A stretch of 64,000 bases of DNA from Pseudomonas baltica (lineage in GTDB: Bacteria > Pseudomonadota > Gammaproteobacteria > Pseudomonadales > Pseudomonadaceae): contig NZ_CP134771.1 of the NCBI RefSeq assembly GCF_031880315.1, positions 3,808,501 to 3,872,500 on the forward strand, given 5' to 3'. The notes beneath the pieces were generated by a model, which was not told the origin of the DNA, made no database searches, and saw only the letters and a list, made by a program, of their open reading frames with translations. Position numbers and translations under genes: made by a program. Shown here one piece after another: positions 18,056 through 27,825 of the stretch; the stretch's first letter is position 1, and every line of letters starts with the position of its first letter.

Positions 18056-20989
18056 ATGCCGCTCACTACGCTGATGCACCGTTCCAGTTTGCCGTCGCCG
18101 CAGGTCGACCCCGAGCAGGCACGGCGCTTGTTGCGCGAGCATTATGGTCTGGACGCCAGCCTCGAGCGGCTGGGCAGCCAGCAGGATGTCAACTTCAGGG
18201 TAGAGAGCAGGGGCAGCGACGGTGAAGTACAACGCCACGTACTGAAAATCTGTCATGGCAGCTACGCCGCCAGCGAACTGCTCGCCCAGCATGGCGCATT
18301 GGCGCGCCTGGCCGAGCGCGGGTTGCCGGTACCCGGTGTAGTCGCTGCCCTGAACGGCGAGTCGTTACTGTCTCTCAGTATCGACGGCCAGCCGGTGCGG
18401 CTGCGCTTGCTGGACTATATAGAAGGCAGCTCGCTGACCAAGCAGGCCTGGGTCGGGCCGCCACAGTTTGCGCGGCTGGGGCGTGCCTGCGCCGAGATCG
18501 ATATCGGCTTGGCGGATTTCCAGCATCCCGGCCTTGACCGCACCCTGCAATGGGACCCGCGCCATGCGCAACCGTTGATCAATCACCTGCTGCCCGTACT
18601 CGCCGACCCCGTGCGCCGTGCCCAGGTCGCGCGGGCCAGCGATCAGGCGGCGCGACATCTGCACGCCTTGTTGCCCAGCCTGCCGGTTCAGGCGGTGCAT
18701 CTGGACATCACCGATGACAACACAGTGTGGCAGCGCGACGTGCAGCGCCAATGGCAACTGCAGGGCATCATCGATTTCGGCGACGTGCTGCGTACCTGGC
18801 GTATCGCCGACCTGTCGGTCACCTGCGCGGCGCTGCTGCATCACGTCGCGGGCGAGCCGTTCGCCTTGCTGCCGGCCATTGCCGCGTATCACGCCGCCAA
18901 TCCGCTACAGGTCGAAGAACTGCGCGCGCTGTGGCCGATGATCGTGGCCCGAGCGGCGGTACTGGTGGTGAGCAGCGAGCAGCAGTTGAGTGTCGAACCC
19001 GGTAACGCTTATATCCGCGCCAATCTGCAGCATGAATGGGAAATCTTCGACGTCGCCACCTCGGTCCCCTTCGAGTTGATGGAGCTGGCGATTCAGCAGT
19101 GCGCGGGCCTGGCGCCGCGACTGCCTGCGCCGTTGCCGATGTCCGCATTGCTGCCGACGCTCCAGGTCGAGGATGTGCGCCGGATCGATCTGGGCGTGCT
19201 GAGCCCATGGTTCGAAGCGGGCAACTGGGAGACGCCGTTGATCGACTCGCGGATTCTGGCCGAGCAGGCGGGGAGCGAGGGTGTCGCCAGTTCGCTGTAT
19301 GGTGAATATCGATTGTCCCAGACCCGCATCGACTGCGCCATGGGGCCAGCCACCTGTGCACTGCATGTCGAATTGCACTTGCCGCCGGGGAGCGCGGTGC
19401 ACGCGCCTTTCTGCGGTGTACTGGAGGCCGTGGAGCCCGACGGACTGCGTTTGGTGGGCGACGGTGCCAGCTTGTACCTGACGGGTGTGCAGGTATCGAC
19501 CGACGAGGCGGCGGTCAATCGCGGCGTCGCCGAGGGGCAGTACCTGGGCCGCGGCGAAGGCGTGGTGCGGGTGCAATTGTGCCGCATGGCATGGATCGCC
19601 CCGCCGTTGTTCACCACGGCGCTGCGGGCCCGCGCCTGGCAGGCTCTTTGCCCCTCGCCCCAGGCGTTGCTGGGTTTTGATTGCGATGCCCCGCCGGCGG
19701 TGGACGCCCAGCGCCTGTTACAGCGCCGCGATGCCAGCTTCGCGCGCTCGCAAAAGCATTACTACCAGGCGCCACCGCACATCGAGCGTGGCTGGCGCAA
19801 CCACTTGATCGACATGCAGGGCCGTTCTTACCTGGACATGCTCAACAACGTAGCGGTGCTCGGCCACGGGCACCCGCGCATGGCCAGCGAGGCGGCGCGG
19901 CAATGGTCGTTGTTGAATACCAACTCGCGCTTTCACTACGCCGCCATTGCCGAGTTTTCCGAGCAGTTGCTGGCACTGGCACCGGCGGGGATGGACCGGG
20001 TGTTTCTGGTCAACAGCGGCACCGAGGCCAACGACCTGGCGATTCGCCTGGCCTGGGCCGCCAGCGGCGGGCGCGACATGCTCAGCGTGCTGGAGGCCTA
20101 TCACGGCTGGTCGGTGGCCACCGATGCGATCTCGACCTCGATCGCCGACAACCCGCAGGCACTCAGCACCCGGCCGGACTGGGTGCATCCGGTCATGGCG
20201 CCCAACACCTATCGCGGCAAATGGCGCGGCGCCGAGAGTACCGGCAACTATGTCGCCGATGTGGAGGCCATCCTGGCCGGGCTGAGCGCGCAAGGCCGCC
20301 AGGTCGCCGGGTTCATCTGCGAGCCGGTGTACGGTAACGCGGGCGGCATCGCTCTGCCGCCCGGTTATCTGCAACAGGTCTATGCCCGCGTGCGAGCACT
20401 GGGGGGCGTGTGCATCGCCGACGAGGTGCAGGTCGGCTATGGCCGGCTGGGCGAGTACTTCTGGGGTTTCGAAGAGCAGGGCGTGGTGCCCGATATCATC
20501 ACCCTGGCCAAGGGCATGGGCAATGGCCACCCCCTTGGCGCGGTGATCACTCGGCGGGAAATCGCCGAAGCGCTGGAGGCCGAGGGGTACTTTTTCTCCT
20601 CAGCGGGAGGCAGCCCGGTCAGTTGCCGCATCGGCCTGGCGGTGCTCGACGTCATGCAGCAAGAGCAGCTCTGGGACAACGCGCGTGACGTCGGCCGGCA
20701 TTTCAAGGCGCGATTGCAGGCGTTGACCGATGATTATCCGCTGGTGGGCGCCGTGCATGGCTCGGGTTTCTACCTAGGGCTAGAGCTGGTACGGGATCAT
20801 CAGACACTGGAACCCGCCACGCTGGAGACCGCCGCGCTGTGCGATCGCCTGCTCGATCTGGGGATTTTCATGCAGCCGACCGGGGATTATCTGAATATCC
20901 TTAAGATCAAACCGCCGATGTGCACCACCCGACAAAGCGTCGATTTCTTTGTGGACAGCGTGGCCCGGGTGTTGTCAGAAGGCCTGTAG
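18056..20989 (+). CDS. Phosphotransferase / M23-like / class III aminotransferase fusion
   Basis: This single 977-residue protein has three parts. Residues about 15-330 are an APH/hydroxylysine-kinase-like phosphotransferase (QQDVNFRV nucleotide loop, catalytic HLDITDDNTVW, metal-binding IDFGD). Residues about 400-520 resemble an M23-type beta barrel (VHAPFCGVLEAVEPDG) without visible zinc ligands. Residues about 550-977 are a class III PLP aminotransferase fold (NSGTEANDLA, EVQVGYGRLG, TLAKGMGNGHPLGAV with the PLP lysine). The aminotransferase half resembles AGXT2L phospho-lyases that act on phosphoethanolamine or phosphohydroxylysine, so kinase plus lyase in one chain is a plausible catabolic unit. 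ATG-18056 has GAGG 7 nt upstream. The substrate is inferred and unproven. Confidence 0.85.
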   Translation: MPLTTLMHRSSLPSPQVDPEQARRLLREHYGLDASLERLGSQQDVNFRVESRGSDGEVQRHVLKICHGSYAASELLAQHGALARLAERGLPVPGVVAALNGESLLSLSIDGQPVRLRLLDYIEGSSLTKQAWVGPPQFARLGRACAEIDIGLADFQHPGLDRTLQWDPRHAQPLINHLLPVLADPVRRAQVARASDQAARHLHALLPSLPVQAVHLDITDDNTVWQRDVQRQWQLQGIIDFGDVLRTWRIADLSVTCAALLHHVAGEPFALLPAIAAYHAANPLQVEELRALWPMIVARAAVLVVSSEQQLSVEPGNAYIRANLQHEWEIFDVATSVPFELMELAIQQCAGLAPRLPAPLPMSALLPTLQVEDVRRIDLGVLSPWFEAGNWETPLIDSRILAEQAGSEGVASSLYGEYRLSQTRIDCAMGPATCALHVELHLPPGSAVHAPFCGVLEAVEPDGLRLVGDGASLYLTGVQVSTDEAAVNRGVAEGQYLGRGEGVVRVQLCRMAWIAPPLFTTALRARAWQALCPSPQALLGFDCDAPPAVDAQRLLQRRDASFARSQKHYYQAPPHIERGWRNHLIDMQGRSYLDMLNNVAVLGHGHPRMASEAARQWSLLNTNSRFHYAAIAEFSEQLLALAPAGMDRVFLVNSGTEANDLAIRLAWAASGGRDMLSVLEAYHGWSVATDAISTSIADNPQALSTRPDWVHPVMAPNTYRGKWRGAESTGNYVADVEAILAGLSAQGRQVAGFICEPVYGNAGGIALPPGYLQQVYARVRALGGVCIADEVQVGYGRLGEYFWGFEEQGVVPDIITLAKGMGNGHPLGAVITRREIAEALEAEGYFFSSAGGSPVSCRIGLAVLDVMQQEQLWDNARDVGRHFKARLQALTDDYPLVGAVHGSGFYLGLELVRDHQTLEPATLETAALCDRLLDLGIFMQPTGDYLNILKIKPPMCTTRQSVDFFVDSVARVLSEGL

Positions 20990-21085
20990 CAGGAGGCTTG
21001 CGCCCGAAGTCCTCGGACTCACCTCGAAACTTGTGAAGGGCCATGGATCTTTCGGGGGCAACCCCCCTCGCACACGGCTGTTTTA
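20986..21085. repeat. REP-like element
   Basis: Imperfect facing copies (GGCTTGCGCCCGAAG and TTTCGGGGGCAACCCCC) lie between the fusion gene and aguA and are related to the other REP-like elements in the window. They may separate the two transcripts. Confidence 0.4.
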
Positions 21086-21153
21086 AAGCCGATATTTATC
21101 GGTTATAAGGTGGCTATTATTTGCTCAACCCTTCGCTGGAGATCTCGCCTGCC

Positions 21154-22260
21154 ATGACCACGCTTACCAGCACGCCCCGCGCCGATGGCTTTCACATGCC
21201 CGCCGAATGGGCACCGCAGACCCAGATCTGGATGATCTGGCCCGAGCGTCCGGACAACTGGCGCCTGGGCGGCAAGCCGGTACAGGCCGCCCATGTGACG
21301 CTGGCCAAAGCGATCGCCCGTTTTGAGCCGGTGACCGTGGCCGTCAGCGCAGCGCAGTACGACAACGCCCGCGCTCGCCTCGACGTGCCGAATATCCGCG
21401 TAGTCGAAATCAGCAACGACGACGCCTGGATGCGCGATACCGGGCCGACCTTCGTCATCAATGACAGCGGCGAAGTGCGCGGTGTGGACTGGGGGTTCAA
21501 CGCCTGGGGCGGGTTCGACGGTGGCTTGTACAGCCCGTGGAACCGCGATGAGCAACTGGCCAGCAAGGTCATGGAAATCGAGCGTTGCCCGCGGTATGTC
21601 ACCGAAGGCTTCGTGCTCGAGGGCGGCTCGATCCATGTCGATGGCGAAGGCACTCTGGTGACTACGCAGGAGTGCCTGCTCAACCGCAATCGCAACCCGC
21701 ATTTGACGCGCGAGCAGATCGAAGCGGTGTTGTCCGAGCACCTGGCGGTGGACAAGATCATCTGGCTGCCCGACGGCCTGTTCAACGACGAAACCGATGG
21801 CCATGTGGATAACTTCTGCTGTTACGTGCGCCCTGGCGAAGTGTTACTGGCCTGGACCGATGATCCCCAGGACCCCAACTACCCGCGCTGCCAGGCGGCG
21901 ATGAAGGTGCTGCAAGCAAGCAAGGATGCCAAAGGCCGCTCTTTTATAGTGCACAAGATGCCGATCCCGGGCCCGCTGTATGCCACTGAAGAGGAGTGCG
22001 CGGGGGTCGATCTGGTCGCAGGTTCTCAGGAGCGCAACCCCAGTGTCAGGCTCGCCGGGTCCTATGTGAACTTCCTGATCATCAATGGCGCGATCATCGC
22101 CCCGAGCTTCGACGACCCGCTCGACGAGACCGCTAGGGCCCTGTTGCAGCAGCTGTTTCCAGAGCATGAAGTGGTCATGGTGCCTGGCCGCGAGCTCCTC
22201 CTGGGGGGCGGCAACATTCACTGCCTGACCCAGCAGCAGCCGGCCCCCGCCCGGGCCTGA
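21154..22260 (+). CDS. aguA: Agmatine deiminase
   Basis: This is a 368-residue enzyme of the agmatine/peptidylarginine deiminase family. Visible are the substrate/catalytic stretches [21 protein letters not shown] and the C-terminal [11 protein letters not shown] with the nucleophilic cysteine. It converts agmatine to N-carbamoylputrescine in arginine-to-polyamine catabolism. aguB is not adjacent on the plus strand, which is an unpaired arrangement compared with aguBA operons. An internal ATG at 21154 fits family length better than the upstream frame. Confidence 0.95.
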   Translation: MTTLTSTPRADGFHMPAEWAPQTQIWMIWPERPDNWRLGGKPVQAAHVTLAKAIARFEPVTVAVSAAQYDNARARLDVPNIRVVEISNDDAWMRDTGPTFVINDSGEVRGVDWGFNAWGGFDGGLYSPWNRDEQLASKVMEIERCPRYVTEGFVLEGGSIHVDGEGTLVTTQECLLNRNRNPHLTREQIEAVLSEHLAVDKIIWLPDGLFNDETDGHVDNFCCYVRPGEVLLAWTDDPQDPNYPRCQAAMKVLQASKDAKGRSFIVHKMPIPGPLYATEEECAGVDLVAGSQERNPSVRLAGSYVNFLIINGAIIAPSFDDPLDETARALLQQLFPEHEVVMVPGRELLLGGGNIHCLTQQQPAPARA

Positions 22261-22276
22261 AGCTGACGAGTCGATC

Positions 22277-22309
22277 AGCCCGCCACGGTTCGCCGTCGCG
22301 GGCTTTTTT
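22277..22309 (+). terminator. Rho-independent terminator after aguA
   Basis: A 7-bp GC-rich stem (AGCCCGC 22277-22283 with GCGGGCT 22298-22304) is followed by a T-run. It lies 17 nt after the aguA stop. Confidence 0.8.
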
Positions 22310-22444
22310 GTATGCGTGGTGTTACCCGGCGGCGCGCTGGCATAGCTCTTGTATTGTCTTTGATTCAAGGTTCATGTTCGAACGCGTCGCGGTTCTGTCA
22401 TGAAGTCTCCGTATTTTGGCCACTCTATCTGGGAGAGTGACTTT

Positions 22445-22648
22445 ATGAACCCAAGCAACATGAGCGTGGCACGGTCCTCGGTAATCAATGGCGTGTCGAT
22501 GCAGCTTCTGGCGCATTGGCTAAGACGTAATAGTCATGAGCACCAAACGAGCGGCCATAACCTGCGCCAGCAAATGGCAGCGCGGTATCCAGTCGGTCTG
22601 CTCACTGACGATGAGCTGGACGCCTTGCTGGGCGCCGCTTGCCGCTGA
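22445..22648 (+). CDS. Small hypothetical protein
   Basis: A 67-residue frame starts at ATG-22445 with GGAGAG about 10 nt upstream and ends in an acidic/hydrophobic helix (GLLTDDELDALLGAACR). I do not recognise the family. A longer start at 22400 is possible. The remainder of the aguA-porin gap (22649-22954) holds no convincing gene; it should contain the porin promoter. Confidence 0.4.
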   Translation: MNPSNMSVARSSVINGVSMQLLAHWLRRNSHEHQTSGHNLRQQMAARYPVGLLTDDELDALLGAACR

Positions 22649-22954
22649 AACCGCAGGATGCGCGCAGGCTTTCCCTGGCGACCTTCGGTCAATGTTGACT
22701 GTTACATCAGGTAATTCATCCCTTCGCTGCCAGCCCCGCAGCAAATTGACACCCCCCTGACCCGCCGCTAGGATTCCCGCCTCGCCTGCGGTCCTGGCAA
22801 TCTGCGCTTCACTTTTCAGCTCGCCCATCGGCGAGCTTCGTCGTTTTCGATACGGCGGCGTGCCTGGGAGGGCAGCGGTAAAAGGTGGCGCGGCAGGACA
22901 GACCCACGAGGTCGCCGCAGACGTATAAAAAAATATCAAAATAGGGACACACAC

Positions 22955-24232
22955 ATGTTCAACACAAGGATCTGCCTGGTTGCACTGGGCATCATGGCGG
23001 CCACTCAGGCCGTCGCCAGCGAGCAATCCGACTCGAAAGGATTCGTTGCCGACAGCAGCCTGAACGTACTGCTGCGTAACGCCTACATCAATCGTGATTA
23101 CAAGAACCGGCCGAGCGACGAGAAGGACAAGGCTGAATGGGGCCAGGCCTTCATCGGTACCTTCAGCTCGGGCTTCACCCAGGGCACTGTGGGCGTTGGT
23201 GTCGATGCTTTCGGCTTGTATGCGCTGCGTCTGGACGGCGGCAAGGGCAAAAGCGGTGCCGGTGGCATCGACTTCTTCAAGCAGGACAGCAACGGCGATG
23301 CCGCTCGCGACCTGTCGCGCGCCGGTGCCGCGATCAAGTTCCGGGTATCCAACACCGTGCTGAAATACGGCGACATGATGCCGTCCCTGCCGCTGCTGCA
23401 ATATGACGACTCGCGTCTGCTGCCAGAGAGCTACACCGGCACCATGATCACCTCCAAGGAGATCAAGGGTCTGGAAATCAACGCCGGTCACTTCACCGAA
23501 GAAGCGCGCAAGAGCGCGACCGGTCGTGACAGCGGTGGCCTGAAGCAGATCGACGTATTGGGCGGCAGCTATACTTTCAACGACCAGCTCAAGGGTTCGC
23601 TGTATGGCATGAACGTCCAGGACATCTACAAGCAGCAGTACCTGGGCCTGACCTACGTACAGCCGCTGTCCAAGGATCAATCCCTGACACTGGACTTCAA
23701 CGGCTATCGGACTGACCTGTATCGCGACTTCGCCGCGACTCAAGGTGGCGACACCAACCGTATCTGGAGCCTGGCGGCCACTTACACCACGGGCCCGCAC
23801 TCGTTCACCCTGGCTCACCAGCGCAGCAGCGGCAACGCTGGCTACCCGTACGGTGGCTACCAGAACAACGGCGGCGTCGGTAACGGTGGCAACTCCATCT
23901 ACCTGAGCAACTCCTACTGGTCGGACTTCAACGGTGAAGACGAGCGCTCCTGGCAGTTGGGTTACGGTCTGGACTTCAACACCTTCGGCGTGCCTGGCCT
24001 GACCTACAAAGTCGCCTACGTGCGCGGTGACAACATTCACACCGACAATGGCAATGGTTCCGAACGCGAAATCTTCAACCAGCTGCAATACGTCGTGCAG
24101 AGCGGTGTTGCCAAAAACCTGAAACTGCGTGCGCGCAGCTCGTTCCTGCGGGTCGACAACAGCGTTCAGGATTACAACCACGGCGGTAATGAATACCGTC
24201 TGTTCGTGGAATACCCGATCAGCATCTTCTAA
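22955..24232 (+). CDS. OprD family outer membrane porin
   Basis: The 425-residue protein has an N-terminal signal peptide (cleavage about after ATQAVA) and the OprD-family pattern: FVADSSLNVLLRNAYINRDY, GFTQGTVGVGVDAFGLY and a C-terminal VEYPISIF ending in Phe for BAM-dependent insertion. These porins form narrow substrate-specific channels for amino acids or carboxylates. The substrate cannot be read from sequence. A strong terminator follows. Confidence 0.93.
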   Translation: MFNTRICLVALGIMAATQAVASEQSDSKGFVADSSLNVLLRNAYINRDYKNRPSDEKDKAEWGQAFIGTFSSGFTQGTVGVGVDAFGLYALRLDGGKGKSGAGGIDFFKQDSNGDAARDLSRAGAAIKFRVSNTVLKYGDMMPSLPLLQYDDSRLLPESYTGTMITSKEIKGLEINAGHFTEEARKSATGRDSGGLKQIDVLGGSYTFNDQLKGSLYGMNVQDIYKQQYLGLTYVQPLSKDQSLTLDFNGYRTDLYRDFAATQGGDTNRIWSLAATYTTGPHSFTLAHQRSSGNAGYPYGGYQNNGGVGNGGNSIYLSNSYWSDFNGEDERSWQLGYGLDFNTFGVPGLTYKVAYVRGDNIHTDNGNGSEREIFNQLQYVVQSGVAKNLKLRARSSFLRVDNSVQDYNHGGNEYRLFVEYPISIF

Positions 24233-24249
24233 GGCTGTCGCGGTATGCA

Positions 24250-24283
24250 AAGGCGCCACCCCTTACCGGGCTGGCGCCTTTTT
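24250..24283 (+). terminator. Rho-independent terminator after the porin
   Basis: A perfect 9-bp stem (AAGGCGCCA 24250-24258 and TGGCGCCTT 24272-24280) is followed by a T-tract, just after the porin stop. Confidence 0.85.
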
Positions 24284-24491
24284 CATGCTCGAAGAGTTCA
24301 TGCAGGACCGGCATGACTTTAAAGAATTTGTAAAAAATGCCCGCTTTGCTCAGGTACGTGAGGATTTGTTGTTTTGTCAGATTGCCGAGCCTGGGGTGAA
24401 CTAGGGGCCAGGTTTGCGGCTGCCTCATCAGACCCGCAACCGTCCATGTCGGACTTTCTCGGCTACGGACACTCTCACCAGGAGATCCACC

Positions 24492-24719
24492 ATGAAAACT
24501 TCACATGTCTTTTTTGCCCTTGCCCTGCTGGGCGCCTCTGCAGGCGCCATGGCTGAAGACGGTGCTTCGCGTGTCGACAAGCAGATGGACGATGCTCGCA
24601 CGCTTGCCATGCAGCACTACGACGCCACCCACGACGCCTCCCAAGTCGCGCATCAGGACCCTCACGTTCAGCCGCCCCAGAGCGATAAAGCCACCCAGGT
24701 GGAGAACCAGCAAGGCTGA
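24492..24719 (+). CDS. Small exported hypothetical protein
   Basis: The 75-residue protein starts at ATG-24492 behind AGGAG. A signal peptide (FFALALLGASAGAMA) precedes a short, polar, His- and Gln-rich mature part (MDDARTLAMQHYDATHDA). It is likely periplasmic. It is followed by a strong terminator, so it is a monocistronic unit. I do not recognise the family. Confidence 0.7.
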   Translation: MKTSHVFFALALLGASAGAMAEDGASRVDKQMDDARTLAMQHYDATHDASQVAHQDPHVQPPQSDKATQVENQQG

Positions 24720-24738
24720 TCGAGCGTCGTTTGCACAC

Positions 24739-24772
24739 AAAAGGGCCCGTCATCACTGACGGGCCCTTTTTT
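24739..24772 (+). terminator. Strong rho-independent terminator
   Basis: A perfect 14-bp stem (24739-24752 with 24757-24770) has a TCAC loop and a T-run, 19 nt after the stop of the small exported protein. The stem is flanked by A and T tracts, so it may work in both directions. Confidence 0.88.
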
Positions 24773-24965
24773 CATGGAGGGGGCAGGGTAAAACAAGCTT
24801 CACTTGGCGCCGACCCACTTCGGATCGCCAGCATCATCAGGTTTGGCGCGCGGGCGTTGACGCGTGGGGCAATTGCATGGAATCTTTGCGGATTGACGCC
24901 ACGGAAGGCCGATGTCGCAACGGAGTTGTTTTTTAATTATTTTTATTTTGTCTGGAAGCCCATCG

Positions 24966-25409
24966 ATGAAGCGTTTGATCGCCCTGCTGGCCCTTGCCGC
25001 CGGCCTGCACCTTGCCCCCGCTATTGCCGATGAACAAGGCTCGCCGAAACAGATCACTGAGGCCTTCTACAAGTGGTACGTGAAGAGCCTGGCCGATAAT
25101 AAAGTGCCGCTGGACGATGATGTCGAGCATCTCAAAGGCTTCGTCGCCGAGAGCTTGATCAAGGACCTCGATAAACAGGCCAAGAGCGAAGACGGGCTCG
25201 AAGAAGACTACTTCATCAAGTCCCAGGACTACGATGACTCCTGGCTGACCAGCGTCAAGGCCGCGGACCTCGGCACCAAAGGCGCCACCGCCAAAGAAAG
25301 CGTGGTACTGGGCACCACCGAAGACAACGCCCAGCGCTTGACCGTAGCGCTGAGCAAAGGCAAGGACGGCTGGCGGATCACTTCTGTAGAGATCGTGCCG
25401 GAAGACTGA
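24966..25409 (+). CDS. Periplasmic protein, DUF3828-like
   Basis: The 147-residue protein has a clear signal peptide (MKRLIALLALAAGLHLAPAIA). The mature part (ITEAFYKWYVKSL, then YFIKSQDYDDSW, and a C-terminal GWRITSVEIVPED) resembles the DUF3828/YbjP-like fold. ATG-24966 gives the signal peptide at the start; the earlier frame is rejected. It is convergent with the PACE efflux gene. Function is unknown. Confidence 0.75.
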   Translation: MKRLIALLALAAGLHLAPAIADEQGSPKQITEAFYKWYVKSLADNKVPLDDDVEHLKGFVAESLIKDLDKQAKSEDGLEEDYFIKSQDYDDSWLTSVKAADLGTKGATAKESVVLGTTEDNAQRLTVALSKGKDGWRITSVEIVPED

Positions 25410-25415
25410 TCAGCA

Positions 25416-25841
25416 CTAAGCGCTTTTGGCCGACGCCGGGACATCGAAGAGTTTGTCGAAGCAGTACTGGAAGACAAACGAATAGACCAGGAAAAACCCC
25501 AGCAATGCCACGTCGGTCAACACTGCTTGCTGCACTGAAATATCCAGCCACCAGGCAATAAATGGAATCAGCAACAGCGCCAGTCCGCCTTCGAATCCCG
25601 TTGCGTGCATAGCGCGGCGCATGAAGTTGCGAGTGCGCTGGCGCTGGCGGGCCTCCCAATACTCGAACATCGCGTTATAGGCCACGTTCCACACCAGCGC
25701 GAATGCCGACAGCAACAGTGAGAACACCCCCGAATACCGCAGATCGCTGTTATAGACATAGGCGATCGCGGGGGCGATGAACACCCAGGCAATGGCTTCG
25801 TAAGTGACGGCTTGAAAGACTTTTCTGACCGGGCCTTGCAT
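25416..25841 (-). CDS. PACE family multidrug efflux transporter
   Basis: The 141-residue protein has four predicted membrane helices in two tandem pairs, the bacterial transmembrane pair arrangement of PACE (AceI-like) transporters. The early AVTYEAIAWVFIAP with its membrane Glu and the loop WNVAYNAMFEYWEARQ are typical. PACE proteins export chlorhexidine, acriflavine and related compounds; short-chain diamines are proposed natural substrates. It is transcribed divergently from a LysR gene, the common regulator arrangement for this family. Confidence 0.85.
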   Translation of the reverse strand: MQGPVRKVFQAVTYEAIAWVFIAPAIAYVYNSDLRYSGVFSLLLSAFALVWNVAYNAMFEYWEARQRQRTRNFMRRAMHATGFEGGLALLLIPFIAWWLDISVQQAVLTDVALLGFFLVYSFVFQYCFDKLFDVPASAKSA

Positions 25842-25952
25842 TGCAACTCTCCGTGGCGTGTTGTCTGGCCGCCACTATTGCTGCGCTTCCCGGCCCCAAG
25901 CAATTCAGATAAATTCAGTTCGGTTGAATTGATTTCATCCGAGAGGTATTTC

Positions 25953-26828
25953 GTGTTTTCCAAGTTGCCACTCACTGCGCTCAAGACGTTCGAAGCTGCG
26001 GCCAGGCTATCGAGCTTCAAGCTCGCGGCCGCCGAACTGGCAGTGAGCCCGTCGGCGATTTCTCATCAGATAAAGGCGCTGGAGCAATGGCTGGGGCAGC
26101 GGTTGTTCGAGCGCATCGCCAAGGGCACGCAATTGACGCCGACTGGCTCAGCGCTATTTAGCCAGGTGCATGATTACTTCCTGGGGCTTGACCGAGCCCT
26201 CGAACAGTATCGGCCCGCAGTGGATAAAGTCGATATCGTCGTCACCACCACTCAGGCGTTCGCCGCACTTTGGCTGATTCCACGGTTGGGCAGTTTTTAT
26301 TCCATTCATCCTGGTATCAACGTCAAGGTGGAAGCCACTAACGATGTGGTCGATCTGCTTCGTGACGGGAGTGTGGATGTAGCCGTGCGTAATACAGACA
26401 AACCATGGACGGGCCTATATCAGCGGCCATTCATTCAAGAGCGGTTTGGCGTGTTCATGGCTTCTCAGGCGGCGTGCGCGGTGGAGGAGTTGATCGACGT
26501 AGCGTGGAACGCCCCGCAAATGGCCGTGGTGCACTGGCAACAATGGTGCGAGAAAGCCGACTGCCCGCATTGGCTGACGAATTACAAAGTCCGCCACTAC
26601 GAGGACGAGCACTACGCCTTGCAGGCCGCTGTGGCGGGGCAGGGCTATCTGCTGGCCAGTGATGTACTGGCACAAGACAGCGTGCAGCGCGGACTGTTGA
26701 AGCGCTATCGAGCGGACGTGATGCTGACGGGGTACGACTACGTCGCACTGTGCCGCCCAGGCCACGAACGCCAACCCGCCATCCGCTGTTTTCTGGACTG
26801 GATCGCCGCTGAGGCAGGCGTTATCTAG
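25953..26828 (+). CDS. LysR family transcriptional regulator
   Basis: The 291-residue LysR protein begins at GTG-25953 with GAGAGG 6 nt upstream; the ATG at 25812 would overlap the divergent gene. The helix-turn-helix is FKLAAAELAVSPSAISHQI (about residues 25-45), of the GcvA/AmpR-like type. The 111-bp divergent gap suggests it controls the PACE gene. Its stop overlaps the stop of the convergent EAL gene by 4 nt. Confidence 0.88.
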   Translation: MFSKLPLTALKTFEAAARLSSFKLAAAELAVSPSAISHQIKALEQWLGQRLFERIAKGTQLTPTGSALFSQVHDYFLGLDRALEQYRPAVDKVDIVVTTTQAFAALWLIPRLGSFYSIHPGINVKVEATNDVVDLLRDGSVDVAVRNTDKPWTGLYQRPFIQERFGVFMASQAACAVEELIDVAWNAPQMAVVHWQQWCEKADCPHWLTNYKVRHYEDEHYALQAAVAGQGYLLASDVLAQDSVQRGLLKRYRADVMLTGYDYVALCRPGHERQPAIRCFLDWIAAEAGVI

Positions 26829-27592
26829 TCGCTGAACCTTACCTGCGCCAGCGCCTTGAACGCCGGCTTGGCAAACCAGTAACCCTGCATCAGGTAGATC
26901 CCGCAATCGCTGAGAAAGGCCCGCTCTTCGGCCTGCTCGATCCCTTCGGCGATGATGCTCACGCCCAACTCGCTACACATCGACACCACCGCGCGCACGA
27001 TCGACTGACGCACACGATCACGGTGGATGTCACGCACCAACGCCATATCGAGCTTGATCAAGTCCGGCTGAAAATCCGCCAGCAACGTCAGCCCCGAATA
27101 ACCCGCTCCGAAGTCGTCGATGGCCGTCTTGAAACCGAACTGGCGGTATTCACGCAGGATATTGGTCAGATGGCCATTGTCCCCCACATGCTCGCTCTCG
27201 ACTGTCTCGAAAATCAGCCGATCAAGCGGGAAGTTGTGCGCGCGAGCCGCCTCCAGCGTACTGCGGATGCACAGCTCGGGGCGATACACCGCGTTGGGCA
27301 GAAAGTTGATCGACAGGTGCTCGGCCATGCCCAACTGCGCCGCCGTAGCGATCGCCCGCGTGCGGCACATCTGGTCGAATCGATAGCGGTTCTGATCGTT
27401 TACCTGCTCCAACACCGACAGCGCGCCCTCGCCATTGGGGCCGCGCACCAGCGCTTCGTGGGCAAAGACCGAGTGATCGCGCACATCGACGATCGGCTGG
27501 TAGGCGAAGTCGAAATCCAACTCCAGTTCCGGATTGCTTCTGCAGCCCTGGCAACCGCCGGGCGATGTCAATGAAGGGGGGAAATCGGTCAC
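26825..27592 (-). CDS. EAL domain protein, probable c-di-GMP phosphodiesterase
   Basis: The 255-residue stand-alone EAL domain carries the key residues of active enzymes: EALVRGPN, the Asn in INFLPNAVY, FETVESEH, DDFGAGYSGL, DLIKLD and AEGIEQ. I use GTG-27592 with GGAG 6 nt upstream in place of ATG-27673. An N-terminal Cys pair (GGCQGC) precedes the domain. No membrane or sensor part is present, so it is cytosolic and would hydrolyse c-di-GMP. Confidence 0.88.
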   Translation of the reverse strand: MTDFPPSLTSPGGCQGCRSNPELELDFDFAYQPIVDVRDHSVFAHEALVRGPNGEGALSVLEQVNDQNRYRFDQMCRTRAIATAAQLGMAEHLSINFLPNAVYRPELCIRSTLEAARAHNFPLDRLIFETVESEHVGDNGHLTNILREYRQFGFKTAIDDFGAGYSGLTLLADFQPDLIKLDMALVRDIHRDRVRQSIVRAVVSMCSELGVSIIAEGIEQAEERAFLSDCGIYLMQGYWFAKPAFKALAQVRFSD

Positions 27593-27825
27593 GTCACACT
27601 CCACAAAGTCGGGCGCCACTGTCGATGGCGGACACCTTTGACAGTGTATCGGCCAGGGCGCCCGAAGCTGCAACCCGGAGCGGATGGACGGTGTGTTGAG
27701 GTGGTAGCGCTCGCAGATGTGGCGTAACCGCTGCGGGCATTCGCTATTAGTTTGGCCGGGGGGTTGAAGCGCTCAGGAATACCATCAGATCGCTAATGCC
27801 GGCCGGGTTGGTGATGGACTTGGGC

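Noticed and set aside
22520..24259. 579-residue open frame on the minus strand
   Set aside because: It covers the OprD porin gene in antisense; high-GC codon bias keeps it open. The plus-strand product has a signal peptide and a porin-type C-terminus.
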